Shown here piece by piece: positions 28,910 through 38,451 of a DNA stretch of 64,000 nt (the first letter of the stretch is position 1; every line of letters begins with the position of its first letter). Source of the stretch: Citrobacter sp. Cu233 (GTDB taxonomy: Bacteria; Pseudomonadota; Gammaproteobacteria; Enterobacterales; Enterobacteriaceae); NCBI RefSeq assembly GCF_030332225.1, contig NZ_JAOWIF010000040.1:62001-126000 (forward strand), given 5' to 3'. The notes beneath the pieces were generated by a model. The model saw only the letters and a list, made by a program, of their open reading frames with translations, did no database searches and had not been told where the DNA came from. The translations under genes and the position numbers were made by a program.

Positions 28910-28939
28910 AGTGTAATCGCAAGTCGCTGAATTGTGCAA
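28910..28939 (-). promoter_or_regulatory. Candidate promoter of the leader/ABC-F transcript
   Basis: On the minus strand TTGCAC (28939-28934) and TACACT (28915-28910) are separated by 18 bases, which fits a sigma-70 promoter. A transcript starting near 28903 would have about 37 bases before the leader ATG. This places the leader on an independent transcript rather than on maeA read-through. Confidence 0.5.
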
Positions 28940-28950
28940 GTGTTGAACAT

Positions 28951-28970
28951 CCGGCGGCAGGCGCCGCCGG
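28951..28970 (-). terminator. Hairpin after maeA
   Basis: CCGGCGGC and GCCGCCGG form a perfect 8-bp GC stem with a 4-base loop, 8 bases beyond the maeA stop. There is no T-run, so it may be a Rho-linked mRNA end or a REP-type unit rather than a strict intrinsic terminator. Confidence 0.5.
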
Positions 28971-28978
28971 GTGATTCG

Positions 28979-30676
28979 TCAGATAGAGGTACGACGGTAG
29001 TCGCGATATTCTGCCTGCCAGAAATTGTCGTCGATTGCCTGTTGCAGCGCTTCGGCAGACGTTTTCACCGCCACACCTTGCTGCTGGGCCATTTTACCTA
29101 CGGCAAAGGCAATGGCGCGGGAAACGGTCTGAATATCTTTCAGCTCCGGTAACACCAGCCCTTCGCCGTTGAGTACCAGCGGTGAGTACTGCGCCAGGGT
29201 TTCACTTGCTGACATCAGCATCTCATCGGTAATACGTGAAGCACCTGAGGCAATGACGCCAAGGCCGATACCCGGGAAGATATAGGCGTTGTTACACTGG
29301 GCAATGGGGTAGATCTTATCTTTCCACACTACCGGAGAGAACGGGCTACCGGTCGCGACCAGCGCGTTACCTTCGGTCCAGGCGATAATATCCTGCGGCG
29401 TCGCTTCTACGCGCGAGGTCGGGTTAGACAGCGGCATGACGATCGGACGCGGACAATGCTTGTGCATCTCACGGATGATTTCTTCGGTAAACAGGCCCGT
29501 CTGCCCGGAAACGCCGATCAGGATGTCTGGCTTGACGTTACGAACAACATCAAGCAGTGACAGCACATCTTCCTGCGTATCCCAGTGCTGCAGGTTCTCG
29601 CGTTTTTGCACCAGCTTAGTCTGGAAGGAGAGCAAGTTTGGCATTTTATCGGTTAACAGGCCAAAGCGATCGACCATAAACACGCGTTGACGCGCGGCTT
29701 CTTCGCTCAATCCTTCACGCTGGATTTGCGCGATGATCTGTTCGGCTATCCCGCAACCTGCAGAACCGGCCCCAAGGAAAACAATGTTCTGTTCGCTCAA
29801 CTGGCTGCCGGCCGCGCGGCTGGCTGCAATCAGCGTTCCCACTGTGACCGCCGCAGTACCCTGAATATCATCGTTGAATGAGCAAATTTCGTCGCGATAG
29901 CGATTCAGCAACGGCATGGCGTTTTTCTGCGCGAAGTCTTCGAATTGCAGCAGTACGTCCGGCCAGCGATGCTTCACGGCCTGGATGAACTCATCGACGA
30001 ATTCGTAGTATTCATCATCAGTAATGCGCGGGTTACGCCAACCCATATACAGCGGATCGTTCAGCAATTGCTGGTTGTTGGTCCCCACGTCCAGCACCAC
30101 GGGCAGCGTGTACGCCGGACTAATCCCACCGCAGGCGGTGTACAGAGACAGCTTACCGATCGGGATACCCATGCCGCCGATACCCTGATCGCCAAGACCA
30201 AGGATGCGTTCACCGTCGGTGACAACGATGACTTTGATATTGTGGTTCGGGACGTTTTGCAGAATATCGTCCATGTTGTGACGGTTCTGGTACGAGATAA
30301 ACACGCCGCGTGCACGACGGTAGATCTCGGAAAAACGCTCACAGGCCGCCCCCACCGTTGGGGTGTAGATGACCGGCATCATCTCATCAAGATGATTATG
30401 TACCAGTCGGTAGAACAGGGTTTCGTTGGTGTCCTGGATGTTGCGCAGGTAGATATGTTTGTCGATTTCTGTTTTGAATCCCTGATATTGGATCCAGGCA
30501 CGTTCAGCCTGTTCTTCAATAGACTCGACAACTTCCGGCAGTAACCCCAGCAGGTTGAAGTTACGGCGTTCTTCGATGCTGAAGGCACTCCCTTTGTTCA
30601 GAAGGGGAAACTCAAGCAGTACCGGGCCAGCGTAAGGGATGTAAAGGGAACGCAGTTTTTTAGTTTCGTTTTCCAT
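28979..30676 (-). CDS. maeA: NAD-dependent malic enzyme
   Basis: A 565-residue cytoplasmic enzyme that converts malate to pyruvate, CO2 and NADH; same length as E. coli MaeA (SfcA). Seen: the malic signature around [16 protein letters not shown] near residue 265, catalytic Tyr in [10 protein letters not shown] near 100, [15 protein letters not shown] near 170, and the NAD-binding [13 protein letters not shown] near 305. The frame extends 36 bases upstream, but the ATG at 30676 ([10 protein letters not shown]) matches the E. coli start. It is followed by the ABC-F locus instead of running with adhP, and preceded by sra on the same strand. Confidence 0.97.
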   Translation of the reverse strand: MENETKKLRSLYIPYAGPVLLEFPLLNKGSAFSIEERRNFNLLGLLPEVVESIEEQAERAWIQYQGFKTEIDKHIYLRNIQDTNETLFYRLVHNHLDEMMPVIYTPTVGAACERFSEIYRRARGVFISYQNRHNMDDILQNVPNHNIKVIVVTDGERILGLGDQGIGGMGIPIGKLSLYTACGGISPAYTLPVVLDVGTNNQQLLNDPLYMGWRNPRITDDEYYEFVDEFIQAVKHRWPDVLLQFEDFAQKNAMPLLNRYRDEICSFNDDIQGTAAVTVGTLIAASRAAGSQLSEQNIVFLGAGSAGCGIAEQIIAQIQREGLSEEAARQRVFMVDRFGLLTDKMPNLLSFQTKLVQKRENLQHWDTQEDVLSLLDVVRNVKPDILIGVSGQTGLFTEEIIREMHKHCPRPIVMPLSNPTSRVEATPQDIIAWTEGNALVATGSPFSPVVWKDKIYPIAQCNNAYIFPGIGLGVIASGASRITDEMLMSASETLAQYSPLVLNGEGLVLPELKDIQTVSRAIAFAVGKMAQQQGVAVKTSAEALQQAIDDNFWQAEYRDYRRTSI

Positions 30677-30794
30677 GTCACTCACTCTTTTTTGAATAAC
30701 CGTCCCTGGCACTCTTTATGATCGTATGTGGCCTGTCTGCCAGGGAAACGGGCGAAGTATAAAGCATTGTGAATGGGTTAAGGGGTTTTATAAG

Positions 30795-30825
30795 CAAAAA
30801 CACCACTGCGGTTGCAATGGTGTTT
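30795..30825 (-). terminator. Terminator of sra
   Basis: On the minus strand AACACCA and TGGTGTT pair around an inner TTGC/GCAG stem, followed by TTTGC. It is 31 bases past the sra stop and is a good intrinsic terminator that separates sra from maeA. Confidence 0.75.
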
Positions 30826-30855
30826 ATCTCGTTAATCAGTATGTCGTGCGGGAAA

Positions 30856-30996
30856 CTACTTGCTGTCAGCGCGGCGTTTTCTTCCGGTAGGATTGTTGAC
30901 CACGCTGGATTTGTCGCCTTCGGTCACGACTTTACGTTGATTGGAGATTTTGTGGTCCAGTCCAAGAATATGACGGGCCTGACGGTTCGATTTCAT
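30856..30996 (-). CDS. sra: Stationary-phase ribosome-associated protein Sra (RpsV)
   Basis: A 46-residue, very basic protein that begins [20 protein letters not shown] and ends GRKRRADSK. It is nearly the same as the 45-residue E. coli Sra (S22, RpsV), a small protein that joins the 30S subunit in stationary phase. AAGGAG is 7 bases before the ATG, and a terminator lies downstream. The gene is too short for usual ORF lists. In E. coli bdm lies between sra and osmC; no bdm frame is present here. Confidence 0.95.
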   Translation of the reverse strand: MKSNRQARHILGLDHKISNQRKVVTEGDKSSVVNNPTGRKRRADSK

Positions 30997-31067
30997 TCTA
31001 ACTCCTTAATCCTGTTACTGGTTTCAAGGGCGAGCCCGCGTAAGAACGGACGAAATACAACCTGATA

Positions 31068-31096
31068 GAAAGCCGATGTTTAAAAATGCGGCTTTC
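31068..31096. other. Inverted repeat upstream of osmC
   Basis: GAAAGCCG and CGGCTTTC are perfect 8-base arms with a 13-base loop, in the sra-osmC divergent gap where E. coli has bdm. It could be a left-over terminator of a lost bdm gene or part of the osmC control region; neither is proven. Confidence 0.4.
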
Positions 31097-31186
31097 TGGA
31101 TGGTCGGTCATTTTCTCCGAAAGGTCAATGCTTAAGCGCTAAATGCAGGACTATCCCGCATGTGTCATGTTTTTTCCCAGGCGTCC

Positions 31187-31192
31187 TATACT
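31187..31192 (+). promoter_or_regulatory. osmC promoter -10 element (sigma-S type)
   Basis: CCTATACTTG has the C at -13 and TATACT hexamer preferred by RpoS holoenzyme, about 33 bases before the osmC ATG. E. coli osmC has a comparable RpoS-dependent promoter (osmCp2). Confidence 0.65.
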
Positions 31193-31224
31193 TGTTACTC
31201 CGATGACAACACAGGAGAGCGGTA

Positions 31225-31656
31225 ATGACTATCCATAAGAAAGGTCAGGCCCACTGGGAAGGCGGCATTAAACACGGTAAAGGGACCGTGTCGACCGAAA
31301 GTGGTGTGTTGAATCAGCAACCGTATGGGTTTAATACACGATTTGAAGGCGTCAAAGGCACCAATCCTGAAGAGTTGATTGGCGCGGCCCATGCCGCCTG
31401 CTTCTCGATGGCGCTTTCGCTTATGCTGGGCGAAGCGGGATTTACCCCAGATGCCATTGATACCACGGCCGATGTTTCTCTGGATAAGGTGGATGCCGGT
31501 TTTGCGATCACCAAAGTGGCGCTGCACAGTGAAGTCGCCGTGCCTGGCATTGATGCCGCAACCTTTGACGGTATTATTCAGAAGGCGAAAGCCGGTTGTC
31601 CGGTATCGCAGGTTCTGAACGCGGAAATCACGCTGGATTACCAGTTGAAATCCTGA
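31225..31656 (+). CDS. osmC: Organic hydroperoxide reductase OsmC
   Basis: A 143-residue peroxidase of the Ohr/OsmC fold. The two redox cysteines are present: C59 in AAHAACFSM and C125 in KAGCPVSQ. It reduces organic hydroperoxides and is osmotically and stationary-phase induced in E. coli. GGAG precedes the ATG by 8 bases. It is a single gene with its own promoter, and the transcript ends in a long palindrome shared with the convergent 3-hydroxybutyrate dehydrogenase gene. Confidence 0.96.
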   Translation: MTIHKKGQAHWEGGIKHGKGTVSTESGVLNQQPYGFNTRFEGVKGTNPEELIGAAHAACFSMALSLMLGEAGFTPDAIDTTADVSLDKVDAGFAITKVALHSEVAVPGIDAATFDGIIQKAKAGCPVSQVLNAEITLDYQLKS

Positions 31657-31662
31657 TGGCTA

Positions 31663-31692
31663 CCTGCCGGATGCGATGCTGCATCCGGCAGG
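31663..31692. repeat. REP-type palindrome/bidirectional terminator
   Basis: CCTGCCGGATGC and GCATCCGGCAGG form a perfect 12-bp stem with a 6-base loop between two convergent genes. The GCCGGATGC core is typical of REP units; it likely ends or stabilises both transcripts. Confidence 0.8.
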
Positions 31693-31698
31693 CATAAC

Positions 31699-32469
31699 TT
31701 ACTGCGCCACCCAACCACCGTCCATATTCCACGCCACGCCGCGCACCTGCGCCGCACCGTCTGAGCACAGAAATAGTGCCAGCTCCCCCAACTGTTCCGG
31801 CGTGACAAACTCGCGTGACGGCTGCTTTTCTGCCAGTAAGGCATCGCGTGCCGCAGCGGGCTCTGCACCATCAGCAATACGCTTGTCGATCTGCTGCTGG
31901 ACCAGCGGGGTCAGCACCCAGCCAGGACACAGTGCGTTACAGGTCACGCCAGTCTGCGCCGTTTCCAGCGCCGTGGTCTTGGTTAAACCCACCACGCCGT
32001 GCTTGGCTGCGACATACGCCGATTTCTCTTTTGAGGCCACCAGCCCATGTACAGAGGCGATATTAATGATGCGTCCCCAGTTGCGCTGACGCATCCCGGG
32101 CAGCGCCAGACGGGTGGTGTGGAAAACAGAGGACAGGTTTATCGCGATGATCGCATTCCACTTATCAACTGGAAAAGTTTCCAGCGGCGAAACGTGCTGG
32201 ATCCCCGCGTTGTTGACCAGAATATCCACGCCGCCAAACTCACTTTCAGCGTAACGCATCATCTCGGAAATTTGTGTTTCATCACTGAGATCCGCACCGT
32301 GATACCCCGGCGTTTTGCCATACTGCGCCACGGCATCTTTCGCCGCCTCAACATCACCGAAACCGTTGAGAATCAGGGTGGCTCCTGCTTGTGCCAGTAC
32401 CTGAGCGATACCTAAACCGATACCGCTGGTTGATCCGGTAACCAGAGCGGTTTTACCCGTTAAGTTCAT
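31699..32469 (-). CDS. 3-hydroxybutyrate dehydrogenase (SDR family)
   Basis: A 256-residue short-chain dehydrogenase that most resembles D-3-hydroxybutyrate dehydrogenases, which oxidise D-3-hydroxybutyrate to acetoacetate with NAD. Seen: cofactor loop TGSTSGIG at 11-18, NNAG near 87-90, and the catalytic Tyr-Lys in SAYVAAKHG near 152-160. Family members of this type carry the ending WNMDGGWVAQ also seen here. It is the last gene of a six-gene operon whose other products handle acetoacetate and acetoacetyl-CoA, which supports the substrate assignment. It lies 11 bases after the permease gene. Confidence 0.88.
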   Translation of the reverse strand: MNLTGKTALVTGSTSGIGLGIAQVLAQAGATLILNGFGDVEAAKDAVAQYGKTPGYHGADLSDETQISEMMRYAESEFGGVDILVNNAGIQHVSPLETFPVDKWNAIIAINLSSVFHTTRLALPGMRQRNWGRIINIASVHGLVASKEKSAYVAAKHGVVGLTKTTALETAQTGVTCNALCPGWVLTPLVQQQIDKRIADGAEPAAARDALLAEKQPSREFVTPEQLGELALFLCSDGAAQVRGVAWNMDGGWVAQ

Positions 32470-32480
32470 GATGATTCTCC

Positions 32481-33875
32481 TTAAACGATTCCTGTGGTGT
32501 AGAAGACGCCGATAACAAACAGTACGGCCAGGCTTTTGATTACGGTGATGGCAAAAATCCCGCCGTACGCCTGACGGTGGCTTAAGCCCGTGATGGCTAA
32601 CAACGTAATGACTGCCCCGTTATGCGGCAGGGTATCCATGCCGCCGCTGGCCATCGATGCGACGCGGTGGAAGACTTCAAGTGGAATATTGGCGGCATGT
32701 GCGGCAGCAATAAACGTATCGGACATGGCCGCAAGCGCAATACTCATCCCGCCGGATGCCGAACCGGTGATCCCGGCCAGAGTGGTAATGCTGATGGCTT
32801 CATTGAGCAACGGGTCGGGAATTGCCGCCAGTGCTTTTGACAATACCAGGAATCCCGGCAGGGCGGCGATAACCGCGCCAAAACCGTATTCTGACGCGGT
32901 ATTCATGGCGGCAAGGATCGCACCGCCAACCGCCGTTCGGCTGCCTTCCGCCAGGCGACCTTTAATATTGCGGAAACCAAAAATGACTACCAGCAAAATC
33001 CCGGCAATCAGCGCGGCCTCCACCGCCCAGATAGCGGTGATCTTCCCAACTTCGGTGGTAATTGGCTTGGCAAGGCCCGGCAGCTCCAGTTGATGCGTCG
33101 CGCCGTAAAACTCCGGGATCCAACGGGTAAACAGCAGGTTAAATACACCGACCAGAATCAGCGGAGAAATCGCAATAATCGGGTTTGGCAGGTTAATGTT
33201 ATCCGGTGTTTCCGGCTCGTTTAACAGTTCAGTGCCATAGCCTTCGTTTTTTGCCTGCGCTTTGCGACGCTGACGCTCAAGATAAATCAGGCCCACAAAG
33301 ATTATAAACAGCGATCCTATCAGCCCCAGCCAGGGGGCAGCCCAGGCGTTGGTGCCAAAAAAGCTGGTCGGGATAATGTTCTGGATCTGCGGCGTGCCCG
33401 GCAGGGCATCCATCGTGAAGGAGAATGCCCCCAGCGCGACGGTTGCCGGGATCAGTCGTTTGGGGATATTACTTTGACGGAACAGTTCAGCCGCGAACGG
33501 ATACACTGCAAAGGCGACCACGAACAATGACACGCCACCGTAGGTCAGCAGAGCACATACCAGCACAATGACCGGGATTGCATGGCGTCGCCCGAGAATA
33601 TTAATGGCAGCAGCAACGATCGAACGGGAAAAACCGGATAACTCGATTAACTTGCCAAACACCGCTCCCAGCAAGAACACCGGAAAGTATAGCTTTACAA
33701 AACCGACCATTTTTTCCATAAACAGACCGGTGAAGGCGGGGCCGACGGCACTGGGTTCAGTCAGCAGAACAGCACCTAATGCCGCGATGGGGGCAAACAG
33801 GATAACGCTGTATCCGCGATAGGCTGCCAGCATCAGCAGGCCCAGCGCTGCCAGGGCGATTAATACACTCATCAT
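32481..33875 (-). CDS. GntP-family permease, probably for 3-hydroxybutyrate
   Basis: A 464-residue inner-membrane carrier with about 12 to 14 hydrophobic segments. The sequence (GYSVILFAPIAALGAVLLTEP near the N-terminus, ALPGTPQIQNIIPTSFFGTNAWAAP near 165) is of the GntP/organic-acid group that includes hydroxybutyrate permeases rather than true gluconate permeases. The genes on both sides make hydroxybutyrate or acetoacetate the likely cargo, which is inference from context. AAGGAGT precedes a double ATG; either could be used. Confidence 0.82.
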   Translation of the reverse strand: MMSVLIALAALGLLMLAAYRGYSVILFAPIAALGAVLLTEPSAVGPAFTGLFMEKMVGFVKLYFPVFLLGAVFGKLIELSGFSRSIVAAAINILGRRHAIPVIVLVCALLTYGGVSLFVVAFAVYPFAAELFRQSNIPKRLIPATVALGAFSFTMDALPGTPQIQNIIPTSFFGTNAWAAPWLGLIGSLFIIFVGLIYLERQRRKAQAKNEGYGTELLNEPETPDNINLPNPIIAISPLILVGVFNLLFTRWIPEFYGATHQLELPGLAKPITTEVGKITAIWAVEAALIAGILLVVIFGFRNIKGRLAEGSRTAVGGAILAAMNTASEYGFGAVIAALPGFLVLSKALAAIPDPLLNEAISITTLAGITGSASGGMSIALAAMSDTFIAAAHAANIPLEVFHRVASMASGGMDTLPHNGAVITLLAITGLSHRQAYGGIFAITVIKSLAVLFVIGVFYTTGIV

Positions 33876-33912
33876 GACTCCTTATTATTATAGTGGGGTA
33901 CAGAAAGTGAAA

Positions 33913-34836
33913 TTACGGTTTCAGGGCAAAGCGCAACTGATGCTCTCTGCGTTGCTGGATGTATTCCTTGCGCGGATCATCCCAGCGATAAAAACCCTGA
34001 CCACTACGCAAGCCGGTGTCGCCGTTGGCAACCTTGTCAGCAACAAGTGACATCATGTCGCTGCCGGTGGCCAGCTCCGGGAGCAGATGGCGGCAAATGT
34101 CCTGCACGGTGGACAGTCCGGTCATATCTGCCGCTTCCAGCGGGCCGACCATCGCATAGCGACGTCCGAGAGACGCACGCATCACCTGGTCCACCACTTC
34201 CGCGCTGGCGATCCCGCTTTTGACGATATGCAGCGCTTCACGCAGCAGTGCGAATTGCAAGCGGTTGCCGACAAACCCCGGTGCGGCGCGATCGAGCACC
34301 ACCGCTTCCAGTTGCATCGAGAGCAACAGACGTTGCAACTCGCTGAGATATTCTGGTTTCGTTGCTGAACCCGGCACAATTTCAACCAGCGGAATAAAGT
34401 GTGGTGGGTGCCAGAAATGGGCGATCAGCAACCGTTCGGGGTGGGTGAGTTTTTCTGCCAGCGCATCCGGCGGCAGACCGCTGGTATTACTGGCAATCAC
34501 CGCATCTGGGGCGATCAATGCTTCCAGTTGTGCATACAGTGCGTGCTTAAGCTCGAGTCGTTCCGGGATCGCTTCAATCAGTAATTGCGCGGTGGCGATA
34601 TCCTGCAGCGAGGTCGTACCGTGCAGGCGACTCAGAACTGACGCTTTTTCCTCTGCGTGAAACTGGTCAGTCGCGATCAGCTCATCGAGAATGCTACTGG
34701 CAACGGCGTTAATTTCAGCAATCCGGTCGCTATCGGTATCAAATAACCAGATATCATGGCCAAAACGGGCAAAATGGGTGGCAATGCCGACGCCCATTAA
34801 ACCCGCGCCCAGGACGCTAAAGTGATTATTTTGCAT
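33913..34836 (-). CDS. 3-hydroxyacyl-CoA dehydrogenase family protein
   Basis: A 307-residue NAD-dependent dehydrogenase with an N-terminal Rossmann loop [12 protein letters not shown] at 8-19, catalytic His in the segment [14 protein letters not shown] near 140, and SNTSG near 116. The C-terminal helical domain begins near residue 185. It resembles 3-hydroxybutyryl-CoA dehydrogenases, which act on the L-stereoisomer, though the HFWHPPH version of the active-site motif is also found in related hydroxyacid dehydrogenases. No enoyl-CoA hydratase gene accompanies it. Its start overlaps the thiolase stop by 11 bases. Confidence 0.82.
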   Translation of the reverse strand: MQNNHFSVLGAGLMGVGIATHFARFGHDIWLFDTDSDRIAEINAVASSILDELIATDQFHAEEKASVLSRLHGTTSLQDIATAQLLIEAIPERLELKHALYAQLEALIAPDAVIASNTSGLPPDALAEKLTHPERLLIAHFWHPPHFIPLVEIVPGSATKPEYLSELQRLLLSMQLEAVVLDRAAPGFVGNRLQFALLREALHIVKSGIASAEVVDQVMRASLGRRYAMVGPLEAADMTGLSTVQDICRHLLPELATGSDMMSLVADKVANGDTGLRSGQGFYRWDDPRKEYIQQRREHQLRFALKP

Positions 34837-36031
34837 GCTGTTCTCCTGTTGAACGCTCTACCGCCAGCGCGACCCCCTGACCGCCCCCCACGCACAATGT
34901 GGCCAGTCCTTTGGTCGCGTTGCTGCGCGCCATTTCATGTAACAGGGTCACCAGAATGCGGCAGCCAGAGGCGCCAATCGGATGACCCAGCGCAATCGCA
35001 CCGCCGTTGACGTTAACTTTGTTGCTGTCCCAGTTCAGGGCTTCACCCACCGCCAGCGCCTGTGCGGCAAATGCTTCGTTAGCTTCGATAAGATCAACGT
35101 CATTGAGTGTCCACCCGGCGCGTTTCAGACATTGGAGCGAGGCTTCGACCGGGCCAATACCCATGATAGACGGGTCGACACCGGAAACAGCGTAACCCGC
35201 GACCCGGGCCAGTATCGGCAGGTTGAGCGTTGCCGCCCTGGCGGCGCTCATCAGCATCACCGCCGCCGCGCCGTCGTTGATTGATGAGGCATTTCCTGCG
35301 GTGACCGTGCCATTACCAGGGCGAAAAGCCGGTTTCAGTTGTGCCAGTTTCTCAGCCTGAGTATCCGGGCGTGGCTGTTCATCACGCTCAACCAAACGTG
35401 GTGGTTTTTTCCCTTGTGGAACGCTGACTGGCGTGATTTCTGCAGTGAATCGACCGGCTTCAATTGCCGCTGCGGCTTTCTGCTGAGACTGCAGCGCAAA
35501 GGCATCCTGTTGTTCGCGGCTGATAACAAATTTATCTGCCAGGTTTTCAGCCGTAATGCCCATGTGGTAGTCGTTGAACGCATCCCACAGTCCATCATGT
35601 ACCACGCTGTCTTTCAGACTGGCGTGACCCAGACGCAAGCCCGAGCGTGCGCCGTCGAGAAAATAGGGCGCATTGCTCATGCTTTCCTGACCGCCGGCAA
35701 TGACGATGTCCGCATCACCACAGCGGATAGCCTGCACCGCCTGTTGCACCGCTTTAAGACCTGAACCACATACCAGATTGATGGTTAGCGCAGGGACTGT
35801 CACTGGCAAGCCAGCCCGTAATGCTGTCTGTCTGGCCGGATTCTGACCGCTGCCCACCGTCAGAACCTGTCCCAGGATCACCTCGTCAATTTGCTCCGGT
35901 GCGACGGCGGTTTTTTCCAACAGAGAGCGGATCACCACCGCCCCCAGTTCCACGGCACTGAGTGGTGCCAGCGTCCCGTGGAAACTGCCAATGGGTGTGC
36001 GCGTTGCCGCGACAATAACAACATCCTGCAT
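34826..36031 (-). CDS. Acetyl-CoA acetyltransferase (thiolase, AtoB-like)
   Basis: A 401-residue biosynthetic/degradative thiolase that cleaves acetoacetyl-CoA to two acetyl-CoA. The nucleophilic Cys is in [11 protein letters not shown] near residue 88, the His in the LGHPIGASG loop near 357, and the second Cys in LCVGGGQG near 387. The frame extends upstream to 36067, but ATG 36031 starts the usual [15 protein letters not shown] and follows GAGGATC, which overlaps the stop of the CoA-transferase gene. It acts after the CoA-transferase in the pathway encoded here. Confidence 0.93.
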   Translation of the reverse strand: MQDVVIVAATRTPIGSFHGTLAPLSAVELGAVVIRSLLEKTAVAPEQIDEVILGQVLTVGSGQNPARQTALRAGLPVTVPALTINLVCGSGLKAVQQAVQAIRCGDADIVIAGGQESMSNAPYFLDGARSGLRLGHASLKDSVVHDGLWDAFNDYHMGITAENLADKFVISREQQDAFALQSQQKAAAAIEAGRFTAEITPVSVPQGKKPPRLVERDEQPRPDTQAEKLAQLKPAFRPGNGTVTAGNASSINDGAAAVMLMSAARAATLNLPILARVAGYAVSGVDPSIMGIGPVEASLQCLKRAGWTLNDVDLIEANEAFAAQALAVGEALNWDSNKVNVNGGAIALGHPIGASGCRILVTLLHEMARSNATKGLATLCVGGGQGVALAVERSTGEQHAK

Positions 36032-36041
36032 GGTCAGATCC

Positions 36042-36698
36042 TCAGTTGAATTGCATTTCGGGCACACTGTCGGGAACGATCAGTTTTCCCGCGGTCCTGG
36101 CAACAATCTCCTCGACGCTGATGCCCGGCGCACGTTCGCGCAGGATGAATGCGCCGTTGGCGATCTCCAGTAGTGCCAGGTCGGTAAGCACGCGTTTAAT
36201 GCAGCCCACGCCGGTTAATGGCAGGGTGCAGGCGGGGAGCAGCTTGGACTCCCCGTTTTTGGACGCATGAGTCATGACCACAATGATGTTTTCAGCCCCG
36301 GCCACCAGGTCCATTGCGCCGCCCATGCCTTTCACCATCTTTCCGGGGATCATCCACGACGCAATGTTGCCATTGGTGTCCACCTCAAATGCGCCAAGCA
36401 CCGTCAGGTCGACATGGCCGCCACGGATCATGGCGAAAGACTGTGCTGAATCGAAAATTGCCGCGCCTTTACGTGCCGTCACGGTCTGTTTTCCGGCGTT
36501 GATCATGTCGGCATCCAGTTCGTCTTCGGTCGGAAACGGGCCCATGCCGAGCAAACCGTTCTCCGACTGCAGCATCACGTCCATACCATCGGGGATATAG
36601 TTGGCCACTAAGGTTGGAATGCCGATCCCGAGGTTGACGTAATAACCGTCGCGCAGTTCCCGGGCGACACGCATCGCCATTTGTTCACGTGTTAACAT
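36042..36698 (-). CDS. 3-oxoacid CoA-transferase subunit B (AtoA/ScoB-like)
   Basis: A 218-residue catalytic subunit of a heteromeric CoA-transferase. The segment [12 protein letters not shown] near residues 43-54 carries the active-site Glu that forms the CoA thioester. It activates acetoacetate with CoA from succinyl-CoA or acetyl-CoA. Sequence style ([27 protein letters not shown] class) is closer to the succinyl-CoA-type ScoB than to E. coli AtoA, but the donor is not certain. It is separated by 2 bases from subunit A and by 10 from the thiolase. Confidence 0.93.
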   Translation of the reverse strand: MLTREQMAMRVARELRDGYYVNLGIGIPTLVANYIPDGMDVMLQSENGLLGMGPFPTEDELDADMINAGKQTVTARKGAAIFDSAQSFAMIRGGHVDLTVLGAFEVDTNGNIASWMIPGKMVKGMGGAMDLVAGAENIIVVMTHASKNGESKLLPACTLPLTGVGCIKRVLTDLALLEIANGAFILRERAPGISVEEIVARTAGKLIVPDSVPEMQFN

Positions 36699-36700
36699 GG

Positions 36701-37408
36701 TCAGGCTCCTTTCTGGCGCAGGGTGCGTTGTTCAATGCGTTTTTCAAACTGCCCCTGAATGATGCGGTTGACGAAAATTCCGGGGGTATGAATCGCCGCG
36801 GGGTCCAGTTCACCGGGAGGAACAATTTCTTCAACTTCCACGACGGTAATGCGTCCGGCGGCAGCCATCAGCGGATTAAAGTTCTGGGCAGTGTGGCGGT
36901 AGATAACGTTGCCGTACCAGTCGGCTTTCCAGCCTTTGACCAGCGCAAAATCACCCGTAATCGCCTGTTCCATGATGTAAGGACGTCCGTCAAATTCACG
37001 GACCTCTTTGCCTTCGGCGACGGGTGTACCGTATCCCGTGGCGGTGAAAAACGCCGGGATCCCTGCGCCACCGGCACGTAACTGCTCAGCCAGCGTGCCC
37101 TGCGGGGTCAGAATGGCTTCCAGTTCACCGCTCAGTACCTGCTTTTCAAACAGCGCATTTTCGCCAACATAGGACGCCACCACTTTACGTACCTGGCGTG
37201 TTTCCAGCAGCACACCGAGGCCAAAACCATCCACGCCGCAGTTGTTTGAGACGACAGTCAATCCCTGAACCTCCCGACGGCGTACTTCGGCAATCAGGTT
37301 TTCAGGAATGCCGCATAAGCCAAAACCGCCAGCCAGCAGCGTCATGTTGTCGGTCAGCCCAGCCAGCGCCTCTTGATACGTGGCGACACGTTTATCCAGT
37401 CCAGCCAT
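36701..37408 (-). CDS. 3-oxoacid CoA-transferase subunit A (AtoD/ScoA-like)
   Basis: A 235-residue subunit with the glycine-rich [13 protein letters not shown] near residue 28-40, typical of ScoA-type subunits. The open frame reaches 37486. The ATG at 37408 is chosen because GGAGGGA lies 8 bases upstream and because it gives MAGLDKRV, the normal family N-terminus. It is the first gene of the operon. The gap to the divergent LysR gene (37409-37550) is AT-rich and must hold both promoters. Confidence 0.92.
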   Translation of the reverse strand: MAGLDKRVATYQEALAGLTDNMTLLAGGFGLCGIPENLIAEVRRREVQGLTVVSNNCGVDGFGLGVLLETRQVRKVVASYVGENALFEKQVLSGELEAILTPQGTLAEQLRAGGAGIPAFFTATGYGTPVAEGKEVREFDGRPYIMEQAITGDFALVKGWKADWYGNVIYRHTAQNFNPLMAAAGRITVVEVEEIVPPGELDPAAIHTPGIFVNRIIQGQFEKRIEQRTLRQKGA

Positions 37409-37550
37409 ACACTTGTCCCTCCAGTTGTCCTTGCCGACATCATTGGGGGTGAAAAATGATTTGTTAATTTTAAATTTGTGACTCACTCATTGGGTTTTTT
37501 TATCAATTTAATGTTAATTAAAGGTATTCAATAGGTTAAAGGAATGCGAA

Positions 37551-38441
37551 ATGGGAATGAGCATCAAACAGTTACGCGCGTTTTTAGCGGTAGCTCACAC
37601 TCTGAATTTTGCTCATGCCAGTGAACGACTGAATATGTCGCAGCCTGCGTTAAGCCTGGCGATTAAAGGACTTGAGGACTCGCTGGGCGGGGCCTTACTG
37701 CTGCGCACGACGCGCAAAGTCACCCTGACACAGGAGGGCGAAACGCTGCTGAATATGGGGCGGCAACTGCTTGCTGATTGGGAGAATACTGAAGAAGCGA
37801 TGCGTCAGCGCTTTACGTTGCAACGCGGAAAAATCTCTATTGCTGCCATGCCTTCGTTTGCGGCTAACGTCTTGCCACAGGTACTGAAAACCTTTCGGGA
37901 TTGCTATTCCGGGATTAACGTGACGGTTCACGATGTCATAAACGAGCAGGTCATTGAAATGGTGAGTGAAGGGCGGGTGGAGATGGGGATCGCCTTCGAG
38001 CCTGATTATTCAGGGCAACTGCACTTCACGCCGCTCGGTGTCGAACGTTTTGTGGCGATCGTCCCGCCAACGTCCAGGCTGGCGGGGCGAGAGCGTATTG
38101 CGTGGCGCGAATTGCTGACGCTGGATTTTATTACGCTGCAACGTCCATCTGCCGTGCGCCTGATGCTGGAAGAACAACTGGTGCAAAGCGGACATACGCT
38201 GGACGTGGCGCTGGAAAGCCATCAACTGGTGACCGTTGGCCGTATGGTGGCAAACGGATTAGGCGGCAGCGCAGTTCCCGCACTGTGTCGAACACAAATG
38301 ACGGAGCTTGGCGCAACCTGTATAGAGCTTGACAGTCCCGTGATCCAGCGGCGGATCGGGGTGCTGCGTTCGGCACACCATAAATTATCAACCGCGTCGG
38401 GAATGCTGGTGGATGCGCTGAAAAAGGCGTATCTCGCCTGA
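37551..38441 (+). CDS. LysR-type regulator of the hydroxybutyrate operon
   Basis: A 296-residue LysR-family activator with the winged helix-turn-helix at about 3-62 (IKQLRAFLAVAHTLNFAHASERLNMSQPALS) and a C-terminal substrate-binding domain. It is divergent from the CoA-transferase operon across about 140 AT-rich bases, the usual position for a LysR protein that controls its neighbour and itself. The effector may be hydroxybutyrate, acetoacetate or a CoA ester; this cannot be told from sequence. AAAGGA precedes the ATG. It converges on ddpF with only 10 bases between them. Confidence 0.88.
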   Translation: MGMSIKQLRAFLAVAHTLNFAHASERLNMSQPALSLAIKGLEDSLGGALLLRTTRKVTLTQEGETLLNMGRQLLADWENTEEAMRQRFTLQRGKISIAAMPSFAANVLPQVLKTFRDCYSGINVTVHDVINEQVIEMVSEGRVEMGIAFEPDYSGQLHFTPLGVERFVAIVPPTSRLAGRERIAWRELLTLDFITLQRPSAVRLMLEEQLVQSGHTLDVALESHQLVTVGRMVANGLGGSAVPALCRTQMTELGATCIELDSPVIQRRIGVLRSAHHKLSTASGMLVDALKKAYLA

Positions 38442-38451
38442 AAATGCGCAG

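Noticed and set aside
30997..31224. A bdm gene between sra and osmC
   Set aside because: The gap is only 228 bases, and no frame resembles the 71-residue Bdm protein.
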